From positions 1-37,220 of the IMG/VR virus record IMGVR_UViG_3300033151_000213: 37,220 bases of DNA; one strand, given 5' to 3'. Both the position numbers and the translations under genes were made by a program. This document shows, in pieces, positions 28,919-37,220 of the stretch. Position 1 is the first letter of the stretch. Every line of letters starts with the position of its first letter. Under the pieces are notes generated by a model. That model made no database searches and was not told the origin of the DNA. It worked only from the letters and a program-made list of their open reading frames with translations. This stretch comes from a virus.

Positions 28919-30565
28919 CTAGCCCCAGCCCTCGACGGTGAGTAAGTTTTTAGAAAAGTTCATTTTTAGCTTACGAATAAATAAGTTTTTAGGTGTGCCT
29001 ATCAGTCGGAACCGGTCCGACTGGACGCTACAGAACTCGCCCAGCTGGGGGAGGACGACGTTAAACACGGGGTCGTTAAGGGTTACGTCGAACGTATAGA
29101 ACCGCCGCCGCTTCTGGTACAGCGTGGTCCACCAGCGATTTATCTCGTTCTGGGCCAGCTCGTACGAGCTGCAGTCGTAGTCGTCACAGAACCCGATCGT
29201 AAGCTCTACGGGGTCCGAGGTCCCGGCCCGCCAGTAGTACGACGGCACCGGATACGAGTAGGATCCACCGAACCCGTCGGCCGTGTGGTACACGTCGTCG
29301 GCTGTCCAGGAGGCGTCGTCGGCCGTCCATAGTGTCGGTATCGTAAACACGACCTCCTCGACCACGTAGTACCCGTTCGTTACGTTGGTCCTCCACAGCC
29401 CCTGTACGCCGCCGGCGATCTCGTCCTCGGTGTAGGCGCCCGGACTGAATCCGTAGGCGACCTGGGTACTGAGGCCGGGGGCCTTGTCGTCGTTTACCTT
29501 AATCCGCCCGACCATGTTGGAGTCGGTAAAATCAAAAGAGGGGGCGGACTCTACGTCCGGATCCGTGAGCCGGCCGAAATGGATCTCGGTTAACTCGTCG
29601 ACGTAGTACCAGCCGGTAACCCCGCCCAGGATCGTGTCCAGGAACTCCTCCAGCCGGGTGACTTTATTCGTGTGATACATGGGGTACTGTTCACCCATAC
29701 CCACGTCGTACTCCAGCGTCTCCAGCTCGGCCTGGTTAGCGTACTGCCAGATCCCGGCCCGGGTCATAGCCAGCCGTATAAAGGCGTAAAGACCTAACAG
29801 GTAGGCGCCGGTATCCTCGGGGTCCAGGGTTAGGATCCGGCCGCACGTGAGGCGCCCGGCGGGGTTCTGTAGCAGGGTAAAGCCGAACTGTTCCGCGGTA
29901 AAGTTCGTCGTCTCATACAGGGCGACGCCCCGGTCGTATACCTCGCCTTCGAACTGCTCTATAGGGATATCCGTAACGTGGTACAGGAGGGAGGTACCGT
30001 CGACCAGGGTGGTCGGCCAGAGCTGCATAGGGTCTTGTATGAGGCCCCAGGATATCGGGTACGGCTTGCCGGCGAGCTGGGGGTACTCCTCGCCGTAGTA
30101 CAGCTCGTTTATCGGGTTATCGAAGCCCTCCGCCAGGATAGAGTCTAGCCTAAATCGTATCGTGTTCTCGTTAGCGAACCCGATGTCGGCACAGGTGGCG
30201 GTCGCCAGGAGTTTAAGCTGGTCCGCTACGGTCGCGCCCAGGTCCACCTGGTAAAGGTCCACCCGTACGACGGTTACATTTTTAGCGAAGTCGATATACT
30301 CGTCGTCCTGGTCCTCGATAGCACAGTCGACATAGCCGAAGTCGATCCCCGACTCGTCCGCCCAGAACTTTAGGCCGATCTGTTTGGTAAAGATAATGTC
30401 GGACTTAACCCGGGCGTCGTAGTGTACCGGTAGGCCCGAGGGGTTAACCGTGTCCTGGTACATACCGCCGAACAGGGCTATACGTAGCACCGTAGAGGCC
30501 GGCTCCACGTCCCACTCGGTCGCGGTGAGCACGACCAGGATCTCGTTAGAAAACCGCTCAGACAT
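28919..30565 (-). CDS. Tail hub / distal tail tip protein candidate
   Basis: 548 residues, beta-rich and acidic. It carries FARILFGGM-like strands, a central region QLAGKPYPISWGLIQDPMQLW and KVTRLEEFLDTILGGVTGWYYVDELTEIHFGRL, the latter resembling the hub-type domain with a G-W-Y-Y turn, and a run of short WTADD/HTADG repeats near residue 410. It follows the tape measure gene with an 8-base overlap, which is where the tip hub protein of siphoviruses is encoded. The exact family is not certain. Confidence 0.6.
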   Translation of the reverse strand: MSERFSNEILVVLTATEWDVEPASTVLRIALFGGMYQDTVNPSGLPVHYDARVKSDIIFTKQIGLKFWADESGIDFGYVDCAIEDQDDEYIDFAKNVTVVRVDLYQVDLGATVADQLKLLATATCADIGFANENTIRFRLDSILAEGFDNPINELYYGEEYPQLAGKPYPISWGLIQDPMQLWPTTLVDGTSLLYHVTDIPIEQFEGEVYDRGVALYETTNFTAEQFGFTLLQNPAGRLTCGRILTLDPEDTGAYLLGLYAFIRLAMTRAGIWQYANQAELETLEYDVGMGEQYPMYHTNKVTRLEEFLDTILGGVTGWYYVDELTEIHFGRLTDPDVESAPSFDFTDSNMVGRIKVNDDKAPGLSTQVAYGFSPGAYTEDEIAGGVQGLWRTNVTNGYYVVEEVVFTIPTLWTADDASWTADDVYHTADGFGGSYSYPVPSYYWRAGTSDPVELTIGFCDDYDCSSYELAQNEINRWWTTLYQKRRRFYTFDVTLNDPVFNVVLPQLGEFCSVQSDRFRLIGTPKNLFIRKLKMNFSKNLLTVEGWG

Positions 30566-31715
30566 TAGCTATACGCCGTTGCTGCTCCGTTTGAGTCTTA
30601 AGGCTCGACTCCATATCCCGGCTGGTGGCCAGGTCCGCCTCCTGGTACCTCCGGTTCTGCTCCCGGATATCGACCAGGACGTTAAGGACCTGGGCCATAT
30701 CGCCCGACTCCTCGTTATCCCCGGTGCTTACGCTGAGGTTATCGGCGGTCTTAGTTACCACGAACTCGCCGGCGTGGAGCATAGCCGGGCCGGTCCTGTC
30801 GACCGCGCCACCGTCAGCGTAGCCGGGATAGGGCGGGATAATTATCGGCGGTATCACGATTACGATCGGCGTAGGTGGAGCCGGTATCATAACGACGAGC
30901 GGCTGTGCCGGCGGGATAGCCGCCAGGGCGTGGATCGCGTCCACCGTTGCCCCGGTATTAAATTCGATCCCGGTCAGTTTACCCAGCTCTGGGGACATCT
31001 CGTCGAACCCGATCAGATCCAGGAACGGTTTAAGCAGGACCTGCAGGTCGGCCGGTAGATCCAGGATATAGCCGCCGAGGTTACCGATCGCGAGGTTAGC
31101 GTCGGCCTCGTTGGTGGCGGTGCGTATGGCCTCCAGTAACGGGCCGAGGTCGGCCTGTATGGCCTCGGGTAGTTCTGCGATCGCTATGTCCAGGGCCTGG
31201 CTAAGCAGGGAGGTCGCCTCGGTAATTTTGCCTAAGCTGATCCCCAGCTCTATCGCCATGTCCGAGACACTGGCGCCCAGCGTCTCCGAAAAGGCGACCA
31301 GGGCCGCGAACTGTTCGGCGCTAAATGACTCGACACCTATGTCGAACGTCTTGGCCAATTCCGCGATCGAGATGTCCAGCTGTTTGACCAGCTCGAGGAC
31401 ATCTACGCCCAGCGTGGCGGCGAATACGCCCAGCTCCGCGACCAGGGCGGCGGACATAGAGTCGATACTCACGCCGGTAACGATCGCCAGTTCGCGCAAG
31501 GGGACACCCAGCTCCTCCATAAGCTCGAATATGTTGGCGCCTAACAGCGTAGCGACCTCGGACAGGCCGGCGGCTGTAGTTGTGGTAAGGCTCTCGAACT
31601 CCACGCCCAGTATGTTAACCAGCTCGCCCAGGGGGACGCCTAGCTCCGCCGCCAGCTGGACGACTGAGGTGTTAAGTACCTGGGACAAGTCGCGTAGTGT
31701 TGCCGCCAGATCCAT
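30558..31715 (-). pseudogene. Tape measure protein, C-terminal fragment (frame broken by 77-bp duplication)
   Basis: 385 residues that continue the reading of the gene at 31640-34666. The first 25 residues repeat the last in-frame residues of that fragment, because a 77-bp block is duplicated. Removing one copy restores a single 1343-residue product. Residues 10-170 are imperfect 44-residue repeats with the pattern L-G-V-x-L-x-E-L-x-x-x-L-G-V. Then come a hydrophobic Pro/Ile-rich stretch (VMIPAPPTPIVIVIPPIIIP) and a tape-measure-like end GYADGGAVDRTGPAMLHAGEFVVTKTA. I mark it as broken because the split is probably an assembly artefact rather than a real gene pair. Confidence 0.75.
31206..31688 (-). 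repeat. Protein-level tandem repeats of about 44 residues in the tape measure
   Basis: Four units by eye at residues 10-50, 51-94, 95-138 and 139-170 of the C-terminal fragment, each with a helix, an L-G-V/A-x-x turn and a second helix. Only the protein pattern repeats; the DNA is diverged, so this is old duplication. Confidence 0.6.
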
Positions 31716-31716
31716 G
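31640..31716. repeat. 77-bp direct repeat, copy 1
   Basis: Identical over all 77 bases to 31717-31793 and directly adjacent. Flanking bases differ on both sides (31639 c against 31716 g; 31717 c against 31794 g), so the unit is exactly 77. Since 77 is not a multiple of three it breaks the tape measure frame. Confidence 0.97.
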
Positions 31717-31793
31717 CTAGCTCCGCCGCCAGCTGGACGACTGAGGTGTTAAGTACCTGGGACAAGTCGCGTAGTGTTGCCGCCAGATCCATG
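31717..31793. repeat. 77-bp direct repeat, copy 2
   Basis: Second copy of the flush tandem pair. The exact length equals a standard k-mer size used by common assemblers, which points to an untrimmed circular-contig overlap. Confidence 0.97.
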
Positions 31794-34662
31794 GCCAGGA
31801 GGAACCGCTCGAGCTCGGCGATCAGTGCCGCGGCCTGGTCCGGTGGCGGCTCGGGCCCGTATATGGGCGGCTCGCTGTCGTCCTCCACTGGGATCGTCGG
31901 GCTTATGCCGGCCGGCATTTGTAGGTTATTAAGGGCCGCCGTTACCCGGTCGAATATGGCCGTATATTGTTCGCCGCTTGCAAACATGAAACGGGCCTCC
32001 TCGAGGAGGGCCTGGGCGGCGGCGGGTAACGCGGCGGCGGCGTCCACGTCGCCGGCCCTGGCGGCCTCGAGTAGCCGGCTAAATTGTAGATCCGCCTCGG
32101 CGAGCTGTTCCGCCGGTGTTAGCGTGGTCAGCTGTTCGTCGAGTAGTAGCGACTGGGTAAAGTCGTAGATGTCCTCGAGGGCACGCATCCAGTCCGTGAA
32201 CACGTCGTTAACGATCTCTCGTACCTCGTCGAATCCGCCTATCACCACCTCGTTTAGCTCGTCGCCGAACAGTTGCTGAGTCATGGACAGAACGCTAAGA
32301 GTAAGCTCGGCCGCCATACGTTTTAACCGGCGGTTAAATGCCGTGGCGATCATGGCGTACTCTTTCTGGGAGGCGCCCAGGTCGTCGGCCGCTTTCATGG
32401 CGGCGTTAAAATCGTCGCGGAGATCTAGCAGGCCACTAAATACCGTGTCGCCCATAAAGGCCCGGAGGCGTTGTACCTGGGCCAGGCGGTCCTCCTCGGC
32501 GTCCTCGAGTAACGCGTAATACTCTGCAGCTGTCGCCGAGATATTCAAGAGCATAGCGATCTGTGCCTGGCCCTCCTCGGTGGTGGCGTCCAGGGTCTGC
32601 ATAAGCTCCCACATACCGTCGGCAGTATTTGGAATCTCGAGTCCTACACTGGCGAACGCCCGCTCGACCTGGCTGGTAACAAACTCGAGTTGCTGCGCCT
32701 CGCTGGCAAACTTGTCAAAGAACGTCGTAAACTTGGAGATAAACTCCTCCACGCCGCCGGTAAGCTCGACCAGGTCGACCGACATATGGGCGAAGGCCTC
32801 CGGATCCATCTCGTCGACAGACAGGCCCAGGGCGATAATAGCCTCCTGCATAACCTGTACTGAGGTGGCCACTCGGACCAGGGTCTCGCCCAGCCCCTCG
32901 CCGACTTTCTGGAAGTCGTCTATAAACGGTACGACGTGGCCGGCCAGGCCGTCGAATATCTCGGAGAACACGGCCAGGAGTTCCTCCTGTTGCTGCTCGG
33001 CGGTTAGATCCATGGTGCTGATCTTTATGGTCTCGACTTCGAACGAGGCTAACCGGTCCTGGATCTCGTCCAGCGGGATCCCGATAGCGATCGCCGCCTG
33101 TTCGACGGTGTTAAATATGGACCGGAATACCAGGGCGAACTGCTTGCCCATCTCACCTTCAAGGTCGGCAAATTTTGTTTTTAGATCATAGTCGTCGAAA
33201 ATATGTTTTTTAATCTTGATATCAGCGAACGCCCGGACCAGAGTCTCGTTTAGTAGGTCGGTCAATTTGCCGCCTTCTATCTGGATCCCCGTGTCCAGTA
33301 GCTTGACTTTACCGCCTAAAAGTTTAGCCAGCCACTCGCCGATAAAATTAAGCCCTAAGATATTAAACGCGCCGGCGCCGGTAAACATGTCGATAATAAT
33401 ACTACCTGGGTCCTTCGGTATCTTTACGTCGGTATCGGTACCGCGGGCCAGTTGCACGACTGCACCGGTAAGCCCGGTCTGTAAGTTCGTAAGGGCGTGG
33501 AGCATACCCTTATTAATACCCACCAGCTCGCTCGTCGCGCTGGCGGTAATCTCCATAGCGTTAAGGATCGACTCGCTCTTGGCGTCGGTATCGCCCAGGA
33601 CACTACCGGTACCCTGGGACTCCTGTCGGGTACGGGTGGCCGTTGCACTACCGGCGGCACCGGTCTCCACGCCCATGGAGGCGATCAGGGCGGCGACCCC
33701 TATGGCTCGGGGTATGGCGGAGTACACGTCGCCCTCTGCCAGCTGTTTAATAACCGCCTGGACGCCCATTACCACGTTAAGGATCTGCATAACCGACCGG
33801 AGTCCCTCGGCGGCGGCGCTGTCCTCGTGGAACAGGTCGGCCACCTCGCCCAGGGCTGTAATAGAATCCTGGAGCATATTACGCCAGACACTATGGAGAT
33901 CCTCGAGGGCGCTCTGCATATCGTCGATACCGTCCAGGTACCGTTTTAACTCGTCCTCGTCGAGTAGTCCCTGGTCGAACCCCTCCTGGGCGAGCTCGCG
34001 AGCTTCGGCCAGGTCTCTAAGGCCGGCGGCGAGTGGGTCGAACTGTGCCTCCAGCCCCTGGAGGGCCTCCTCCAAGGCTTCGAGGCTATCGAGGTACTCA
34101 AAGTTAGCGTCGAGCTCGGCCTGGGTTATAACGGAGATACTCGTCCTACCCTTGGCGACCTCGCCGAAAGCGGTTAGGGCGAGGGTCGACTGTTGCAGTA
34201 ACTTTTTAAGTTTCTCGAGTTCTTTCGCGTCTATCTTCCCGAACTTGTGGGCCTCCTCCAGGAACGCCATGGCCTTTTTAAATTCTGCCAGCGCCTCGAT
34301 AGAGGGGTCGAGCATATCCCGCAGTTCGTTAAATGCCTTCATGTCGAAGGTGGGCGCCGCGTCGAGGCCGGCCAGCCAGGCCATGTTTTTAGCCAGCTCG
34401 GCCATGGTGTCTTTATACCTGGCCATAAGTTCGTCGTGGGCCAGGGACGCGTCGAGGTCCAGCTTAGCCTGGATCAGTTCCCGGAGCTGGTCTTTAAGGC
34501 GTTTACTCTCGGCCAGTACGGCCATTAGTTGGGTATTAAAGTGGTCGATCCGGCCGGTCCGCCAGGCCTCCTCCGAGATCCCCTGGGCGGCCATAAGATC
34601 GTTAAGGGTAAGGATAAGATCCTGGGCGATATCGTCCTGGGCGGCTATGGCCTCGTTTAGTT

Positions 34663-35187
34663 TCATAACCCCGACCTGGAGGCCGTCTTACCGAACAGCT
34701 TCATATTCTCGATAAGGTCTGCGATCTCGCCGTCGAGAGCGGTAGCCTCTCGCCCGGTGTCCCGCATAGCGATAGCCAGGAACCCCAGGGCCGCGACTCC
34801 GGCCATTATCAGACCGCCGACGCCGAATAGCAGTGGGAACGCGACCGCCATACCGGCCATACGGATCATAAACAGCCGGAGCGCCGGTAATAGTTTGGTA
34901 GATATCACGGCATATAGACCGACAAAGCCGGGGATCATCACGGCCAGCGTCCGGATCATACTACCCATAACGATAAGTACGGGCCCCATGGCTGCAGCTA
35001 TGGCGCCCCACTTAATGATAGACTTCTGTTGTTCCGGGGAGAGTTCACTAAAGGCCCGCGCCATGTTCTGGATACTCTTAGCCAGATCCAGGATAACAGG
35101 GAGGACGTCCCTCGAGATAAGGATCCCCATAACCTCTAGCTCTGCTTTCATCTGGGCGAACGCGAACGAGGGGTCCTGTTCCGCCAT
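34663..35187 (-). pseudogene. Tape measure protein, second segment (after frame break)
   Basis: 174 residues from the first ATG; the frame is open from 35250, where it reads AAIGTLDQRFEDMAEQDPSF. This and SELSPEQQKSIIKWGAIAAAMGPVLIVMGSMI are the second half of the TP901-type tape measure core, with membrane-like helices after it (VMIPGFVGLYAVI, AVAFPLLFGVGGLIMAGVAALGFLAIAM). It should continue the protein at 35148-36104, but lies in the -1 frame and lacks the usual connecting segment. It ends at an ATGA overlap with the next large fragment, which could be a true gene boundary or a further frame change. Confidence 0.65.
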
Positions 35188-36104
35188 ATCCTCGAACCGC
35201 TGGTCCAGCGTACCGATAGCCGCAGGTCCACGCCGAATTGTCGCGAGCGGTTAACCAGATCCTGGAAAGTTACAATGAATCCGTTTTCTTTAATCTCCCG
35301 GCGGACCTGTTCGATAGACGTACCCAGGGCGATAAAGGCCTCCTCGGCGTCCGGTGTCGGTTTCTGAATAGCGGCCAGGACCCCACGTAAGGAGGTCGCC
35401 GCCTCGTCGGCCTCGACGCCTAACAGAGTAAACGTAGCGATAAAGGCGCCGAGATCCTCGAAGGCCACGCCGAGCTCTGCAGCGATACCGATCACTCGAC
35501 CCAGTACCGGAGCCAGTGCCGAGGCCTCGAGGTTACCCTTTTCAATGGTACCGATCAGGACCTCGAGCGCCCTAGTGGAGTCCATGTTCGCCTTACCGTA
35601 GGCCTGGACCGCGGCGGTGGCCGCCAGGGCCACGACCCGGGTATCGCCCAGGCCGATCGCCGAGGCCTTAGCCGCTTTATTCAGGGTGTCCATAGCCTGG
35701 GCGCCACGCTGGCCGGCGGAGGTGATCGCGAACAGAGCGTCGGCCAGTTCTACCGGACCCCGGCCCACTGCAGGGGCGAGGGCTAGTATGTCTTTTCTAA
35801 AGGCGACGATCTCCTTACGGGAGACGCCTACCAGGGTGTTCATTTTCGTAAGGGTATGGTCGAAGCTGGTCCCGAGCTTGGCGGAGGCTGCAGCGGCAGC
35901 GAGTAGCGGCGCCGTGAGGTACAGCGTCATGTTACGGCCCATTGCTTTCATGGCCTTACTGGTCACCATGGCGGACTTAGCCAGCCGCTCCGAGGCGGTC
36001 GCGGCCCGCTTAGCGGATCCGGTTAACTTATCCAGTCGTTGTTTAGCGACCTCGGCCTCGAGACTCTCTACCCGGAACCCTAGCTGGGCGACATCAATCG
36101 ACAT
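35148..36104 (-). pseudogene. Tape measure protein, N-terminal TP901 core (3' end out of frame)
   Basis: 318 residues with AAGGG before the ATG. The TP901-type core is clear: KLGTSFDHTLTKMNTLVG, FRKDILALAPAVGRGPVELADALFAITSAG, LAATAAVQAYGKAN, LGVAFEDLGAFIATFTLLGVEADEAATSLRGVLAAIQKP and VTFQDLVNRSRQFGVDLR. After about residue 295 the sequence turns to Arg/Ser/Trp-rich residues typical of wrong-frame reading. In related proteins a P-x-I-R-A-L helix region of roughly 30-40 residues follows FGVDL; here it is missing and the sequence resumes in the -1 frame. A small deletion is the likely cause. No slippery heptamer is present. Confidence 0.7.
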
Positions 36105-36109
36105 AATTA

Positions 36110-36520
36110 TTACCCTTTGTTACGTTGCGACTCGTCCTTATCCCGTTCACGTTTAGCATTACGTTCCTCTGATATAACCAGTAACCAGGCGTTGTCCATA
36201 CCGATAAGCCAGTCGATCTCCTCGGGCGCCACGTGCTTACCTGTCAGTAGTAACCAGCTCCGGATCTCACCGTATGAGAGTGGGGCCAGGCTCTCGAACC
36301 CTGGCGGCCGGCGGGTATTGAGTTCCCACCACCAGGCCCATACATGCTGTGCACAGGCCGGGACGGTGGGCTGTTCCGGCACCTCGACCCCGGCCTGTTG
36401 GTTATATTGCGCCCGGGTAACCTCAACAGGTCCACCGCGGGCCGCTACTTTGTGGCCCCAGTTGAGCTCGTACCGGGCGTGCCACTTTAGACAGTCCCCG
36501 AGTTGTTCTCGGATCTCGTT
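36110..36520 (-). CDS. Tail assembly chaperone gpT part of gpG-T (made by -1 frameshift)
   Basis: The frame is open from the slippery site at 36520 to the stop at 36110 and has no well-placed start of its own; the ATG-like start at 36382 is a GTG without a clear ribosome-binding site. The frameshift product would keep 127 residues of gpG and add 136 residues, starting NEIREQLGDCLKWHARYELN and containing AQHVWAWWWELNTRRPPGFE, SYGEIRSWLLLTG and VAPEEIDWLIGMDNAWL, a typical gpT-like chaperone tail. gpG and gpG-T hold the tape measure during tail tube polymerisation. Six bases separate its stop from the tape measure ATG. Confidence 0.75.
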   Translation of the reverse strand, partial: NEIREQLGDCLKWHARYELNWGHKVAARGGPVEVTRAQYNQQAGVEVPEQPTVPACAQHVWAWWWELNTRRPPGFESLAPLSYGEIRSWLLLTGKHVAPEEIDWLIGMDNAWLLVISEERNAKRERDKDESQRNKG

Positions 36521-36900
36521 AAAAAATCGTCGAGACTCCCCACCTCCTCGTCGATAAATTGTCCCAGGTGCCAGCCGAGATCCTCATGGGCGAGGGCCGC
36601 TTTAAGTTCGGATCTACTAAATGCCGGGCGCCCGGCGTCGTCGTCGTCGCCGTCCTTCCATCTCCAGCCGGCCACCTGGACCATATGCAATTTGTCCGCG
36701 TGCTGGGCTGCCAGGCCCGCGATCGCGTTCGTTTTACGCTTTAAAGACAGGTCGCGTACCTTGGCGTTATACCTGCTCATAAAGGAGGAGTCATGCAGTA
36801 AAGTTAAAAACCAGCCGGTCTTTTTACCGGCGAATACGTACTCCACCTCGCGGGGCTGTGTCTTAGACGCCGCTTTAATATCGTTTAAATTCATGCTCAT
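36487..36900 (-). CDS. Tail assembly chaperone gpG-like protein
   Basis: 137 residues between the tail tube and tape measure genes. It starts with GAGG upstream of ATG and contains EVEYVFAGKKTGWFLTLLHDSSFMSRYNAKVRDL, LHMVQVAGWRWKDGDDD, and FSRSELKAALAHEDLGWHLGQFIDEEVGSLDDFL. The place, length and slippery sequence near the 3' end are those of lambda gpG-like chaperones. After the frameshift site it ends ten residues later in TRSENNSGTV. The slip ratio sets the gpG to gpG-T ratio. Confidence 0.75.
   Translation of the reverse strand: MSMNLNDIKAASKTQPREVEYVFAGKKTGWFLTLLHDSSFMSRYNAKVRDLSLKRKTNAIAGLAAQHADKLHMVQVAGWRWKDGDDDDAGRPAFSRSELKAALAHEDLGWHLGQFIDEEVGSLDDFLTRSENNSGTV
36520..36526 (-). promoter_or_regulatory. 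Programmed -1 frameshift site T TTT TTA
   Basis: On the minus strand the in-phase heptamer T TTT TTA (X XXY YYZ form) stands in the gpG frame at codons 126-127. A -1 slip enters the open gpT frame directly. This is the classic arrangement in tails of lambda type. Confidence 0.8.
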
Positions 36901-36926
36901 TTCATTACCTCATTACATTAGAGGAT

Positions 36927-36947
36927 CCCCGGCCAGGTAGACCGGGG
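36927..36947. repeat. GC hairpin between tail tube and gpG genes
   Basis: 6-bp stem CCCCGG/CCGGGG with a 9-base loop, 20 bases after the tail tube stop. No U-tract on the minus strand. It may stabilise the tail tube message or reduce read-through into the less abundant chaperone genes. Confidence 0.35.
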
Positions 36948-36967
36948 GTACCTCGATTACCCACCGC

Positions 36968-37220
36968 TTATACGGAGGGCGCCTCTACCACTTCGGGCGG
37001 CTGTTGCAGACCAAGCGTAAATATAACGTGCTTGAAGTCCTCATTACCGCCTTTAGTACGTTGCGGACCTGTTACCAGACCGCGGTTATACTCTTCAGAA
37101 GCGTCGGCCCATACGAACTTAAACGCGTAATTGTTCGTATTGTCGTAAGCGGCCGCGGCCTCGATCAGATCCCGACCCGCACTCGGGGTATCCTGGAACT
37201 CGACGTTAGGATCCCCGGCG
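36968..37220 (-). CDS. Major tail tube protein, C-terminal part cut by window edge
   Basis: The last 83 residues of a minus-strand protein that begins beyond the right edge. The visible end has AAAAYDNTNNYAFKFVWADA, NRGLVTGPQRTKGGNEDF and a final FTLGLQQPPEVVE strand, matching the C-terminus of siphovirus tail tube subunits. It precedes the gpG/gpT chaperone pair and the tape measure, the canonical order. The N-terminal domain is outside the window. Confidence 0.7.
   Translation of the reverse strand, partial: AGDPNVEFQDTPSAGRDLIEAAAAYDNTNNYAFKFVWADASEEYNRGLVTGPQRTKGGNEDFKHVIFTLGLQQPPEVVEAPSV

Larger units (their letters stand above)
31640..34666 (-). pseudogene. Tape measure protein, middle part (3' end out of frame)
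   Basis: 1008 residues, of which the last 25 are out-of-frame translation past the duplicated block. Long helical coiled-coil texture (IAQDLILTLNDLMAAQGI, DELMARYKDTMAELAKNMAWL, ELEKLKKLLQQSTLAL), a hydrophobic stretch near GVAALIASMGVETGAAG, and a typical C-terminal tape measure helix pair AEQLAEADLQFSRLLEAARAGDVDAAAALP with ALLEEARFMF. It starts with an ATGA overlap on the preceding fragment. The tape measure fixes tail length and helps DNA pass the cell envelope. With the duplication removed, it joins the fragment at 30558 to give 1343 residues. Confidence 0.8.

Noticed and set aside
33216-34715. A 499-codon plus-strand frame opposite the tape measure gene.
   Set aside because: Ser/Arg-rich composition reflects antisense reading of Ala/Leu/Glu-rich coiled coil; no family texture and no start signals.
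35148-35250. Programmed -1 frameshift as the cause of the first tape measure break.
   Set aside because: The frame relation is -1, but there is no X XXY YYZ heptamer in the overlap and a family-typical segment is missing, which slippage cannot explain.
1-37220. The window might be the whole circular genome, since the cut MptE-like frame at position 1 would continue in phase into the tail tube frame at 37220.
   Set aside because: The joined protein would change from an MptE-like GGNSG segment straight into a tail tube C-terminus; relatives continue with a Q-A-x-N-L helix, and the tail tube would lack its N-terminal half. In-phase joining has a one-in-three chance. Sequence is probably missing between the ends.
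1-37220. tRNA genes, CRISPR arrays, insertion sequences, integrase and attachment sites.
   Set aside because: None seen by eye on either strand. Small or diverged tRNAs could be missed without a search such as a covariance model scan.
1-37220. Avoidance of GATC or GGATCC as a restriction-escape signature.
   Set aside because: Both motifs are plainly frequent throughout. Other site biases would need counting that I did not do.

Overview
The window is most of the genome of a tailed double-stranded DNA phage (Caudoviricetes), probably with a long non-contractile tail. The DNA is GC-rich. The host is probably a Gram-negative proteobacterium: the lysis region encodes a lipobox lipoprotein and a small M15-type peptidase, and promoters of ordinary sigma70 type are visible. 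This host call is inference. No integrase, tRNA, rRNA, CRISPR array or insertion sequence was seen. I found no virion contraction genes (sheath, baseplate wedge).

Layout. (1) 1-13208, minus strand, late head and lysis operon. In transcription order: small and large terminase, a coiled-coil membrane protein (holin candidate), an unknown low-complexity protein, a DUF1353 protein, a lipoprotein, an M15 peptidase, a small CxxC protein, a portal fused to an Acb1-like 2H phosphodiesterase, a DUF2213 protease/scaffold, a decoration protein, a DUF2184 major capsid protein, head-tail connector genes, a MuF minor head protein with a zincin-like tail, an HK97 gp10-like neck protein and a cut-off MptE-like protein. 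(2) 13209-13554, a control region with inverted iteron-like repeats around an AT-rich core and one operator-like palindrome. (3) 13555-16277, plus strand, primase-polymerase/SF3 helicase and one unknown gene. (4) 16274-21130, minus strand, early operons of small unknown genes, two HTH regulators, a VRR-NUC-like nuclease and an SF2 helicase. (5) 21214-27350, plus strand, replication: an unknown gene, a DUF2800 nuclease, a DUF2815 ssDNA-binding protein, and a family A DNA polymerase flanked by two paralogous HNH-AP2 endonucleases. (6) 27347-37220, minus strand, tail operon. In transcription order: tail tube (cut by the window end), gpG and gpG-T chaperones with a -1 frameshift signal, tape measure in pieces, tail hub, another tail protein and a sulfotransferase.

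How it works together: the primase-helicase, polymerase, ssDNA-binding protein, nucleases and SF2 helicase form a self-contained replication and recombination set. Two minus-strand early promoters carry a shared 22-bp palindromic operator over the -35 box, and a degenerate copy lies before the primase gene, so one repressor could link early accessory expression and replication onset. Two proteins of the head vertex (portal and MuF) each carry an extra C-terminal enzyme-like domain, which suggests enzymes carried by the particle.

Quality warnings: the tape measure gene holds an exact, flush 77-bp tandem duplication that breaks the frame. It looks like an untrimmed k-mer overlap from closing a circular contig. 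A second break in the tape measure and a truncated zincin domain look like small out-of-frame deletions, natural or from assembly.
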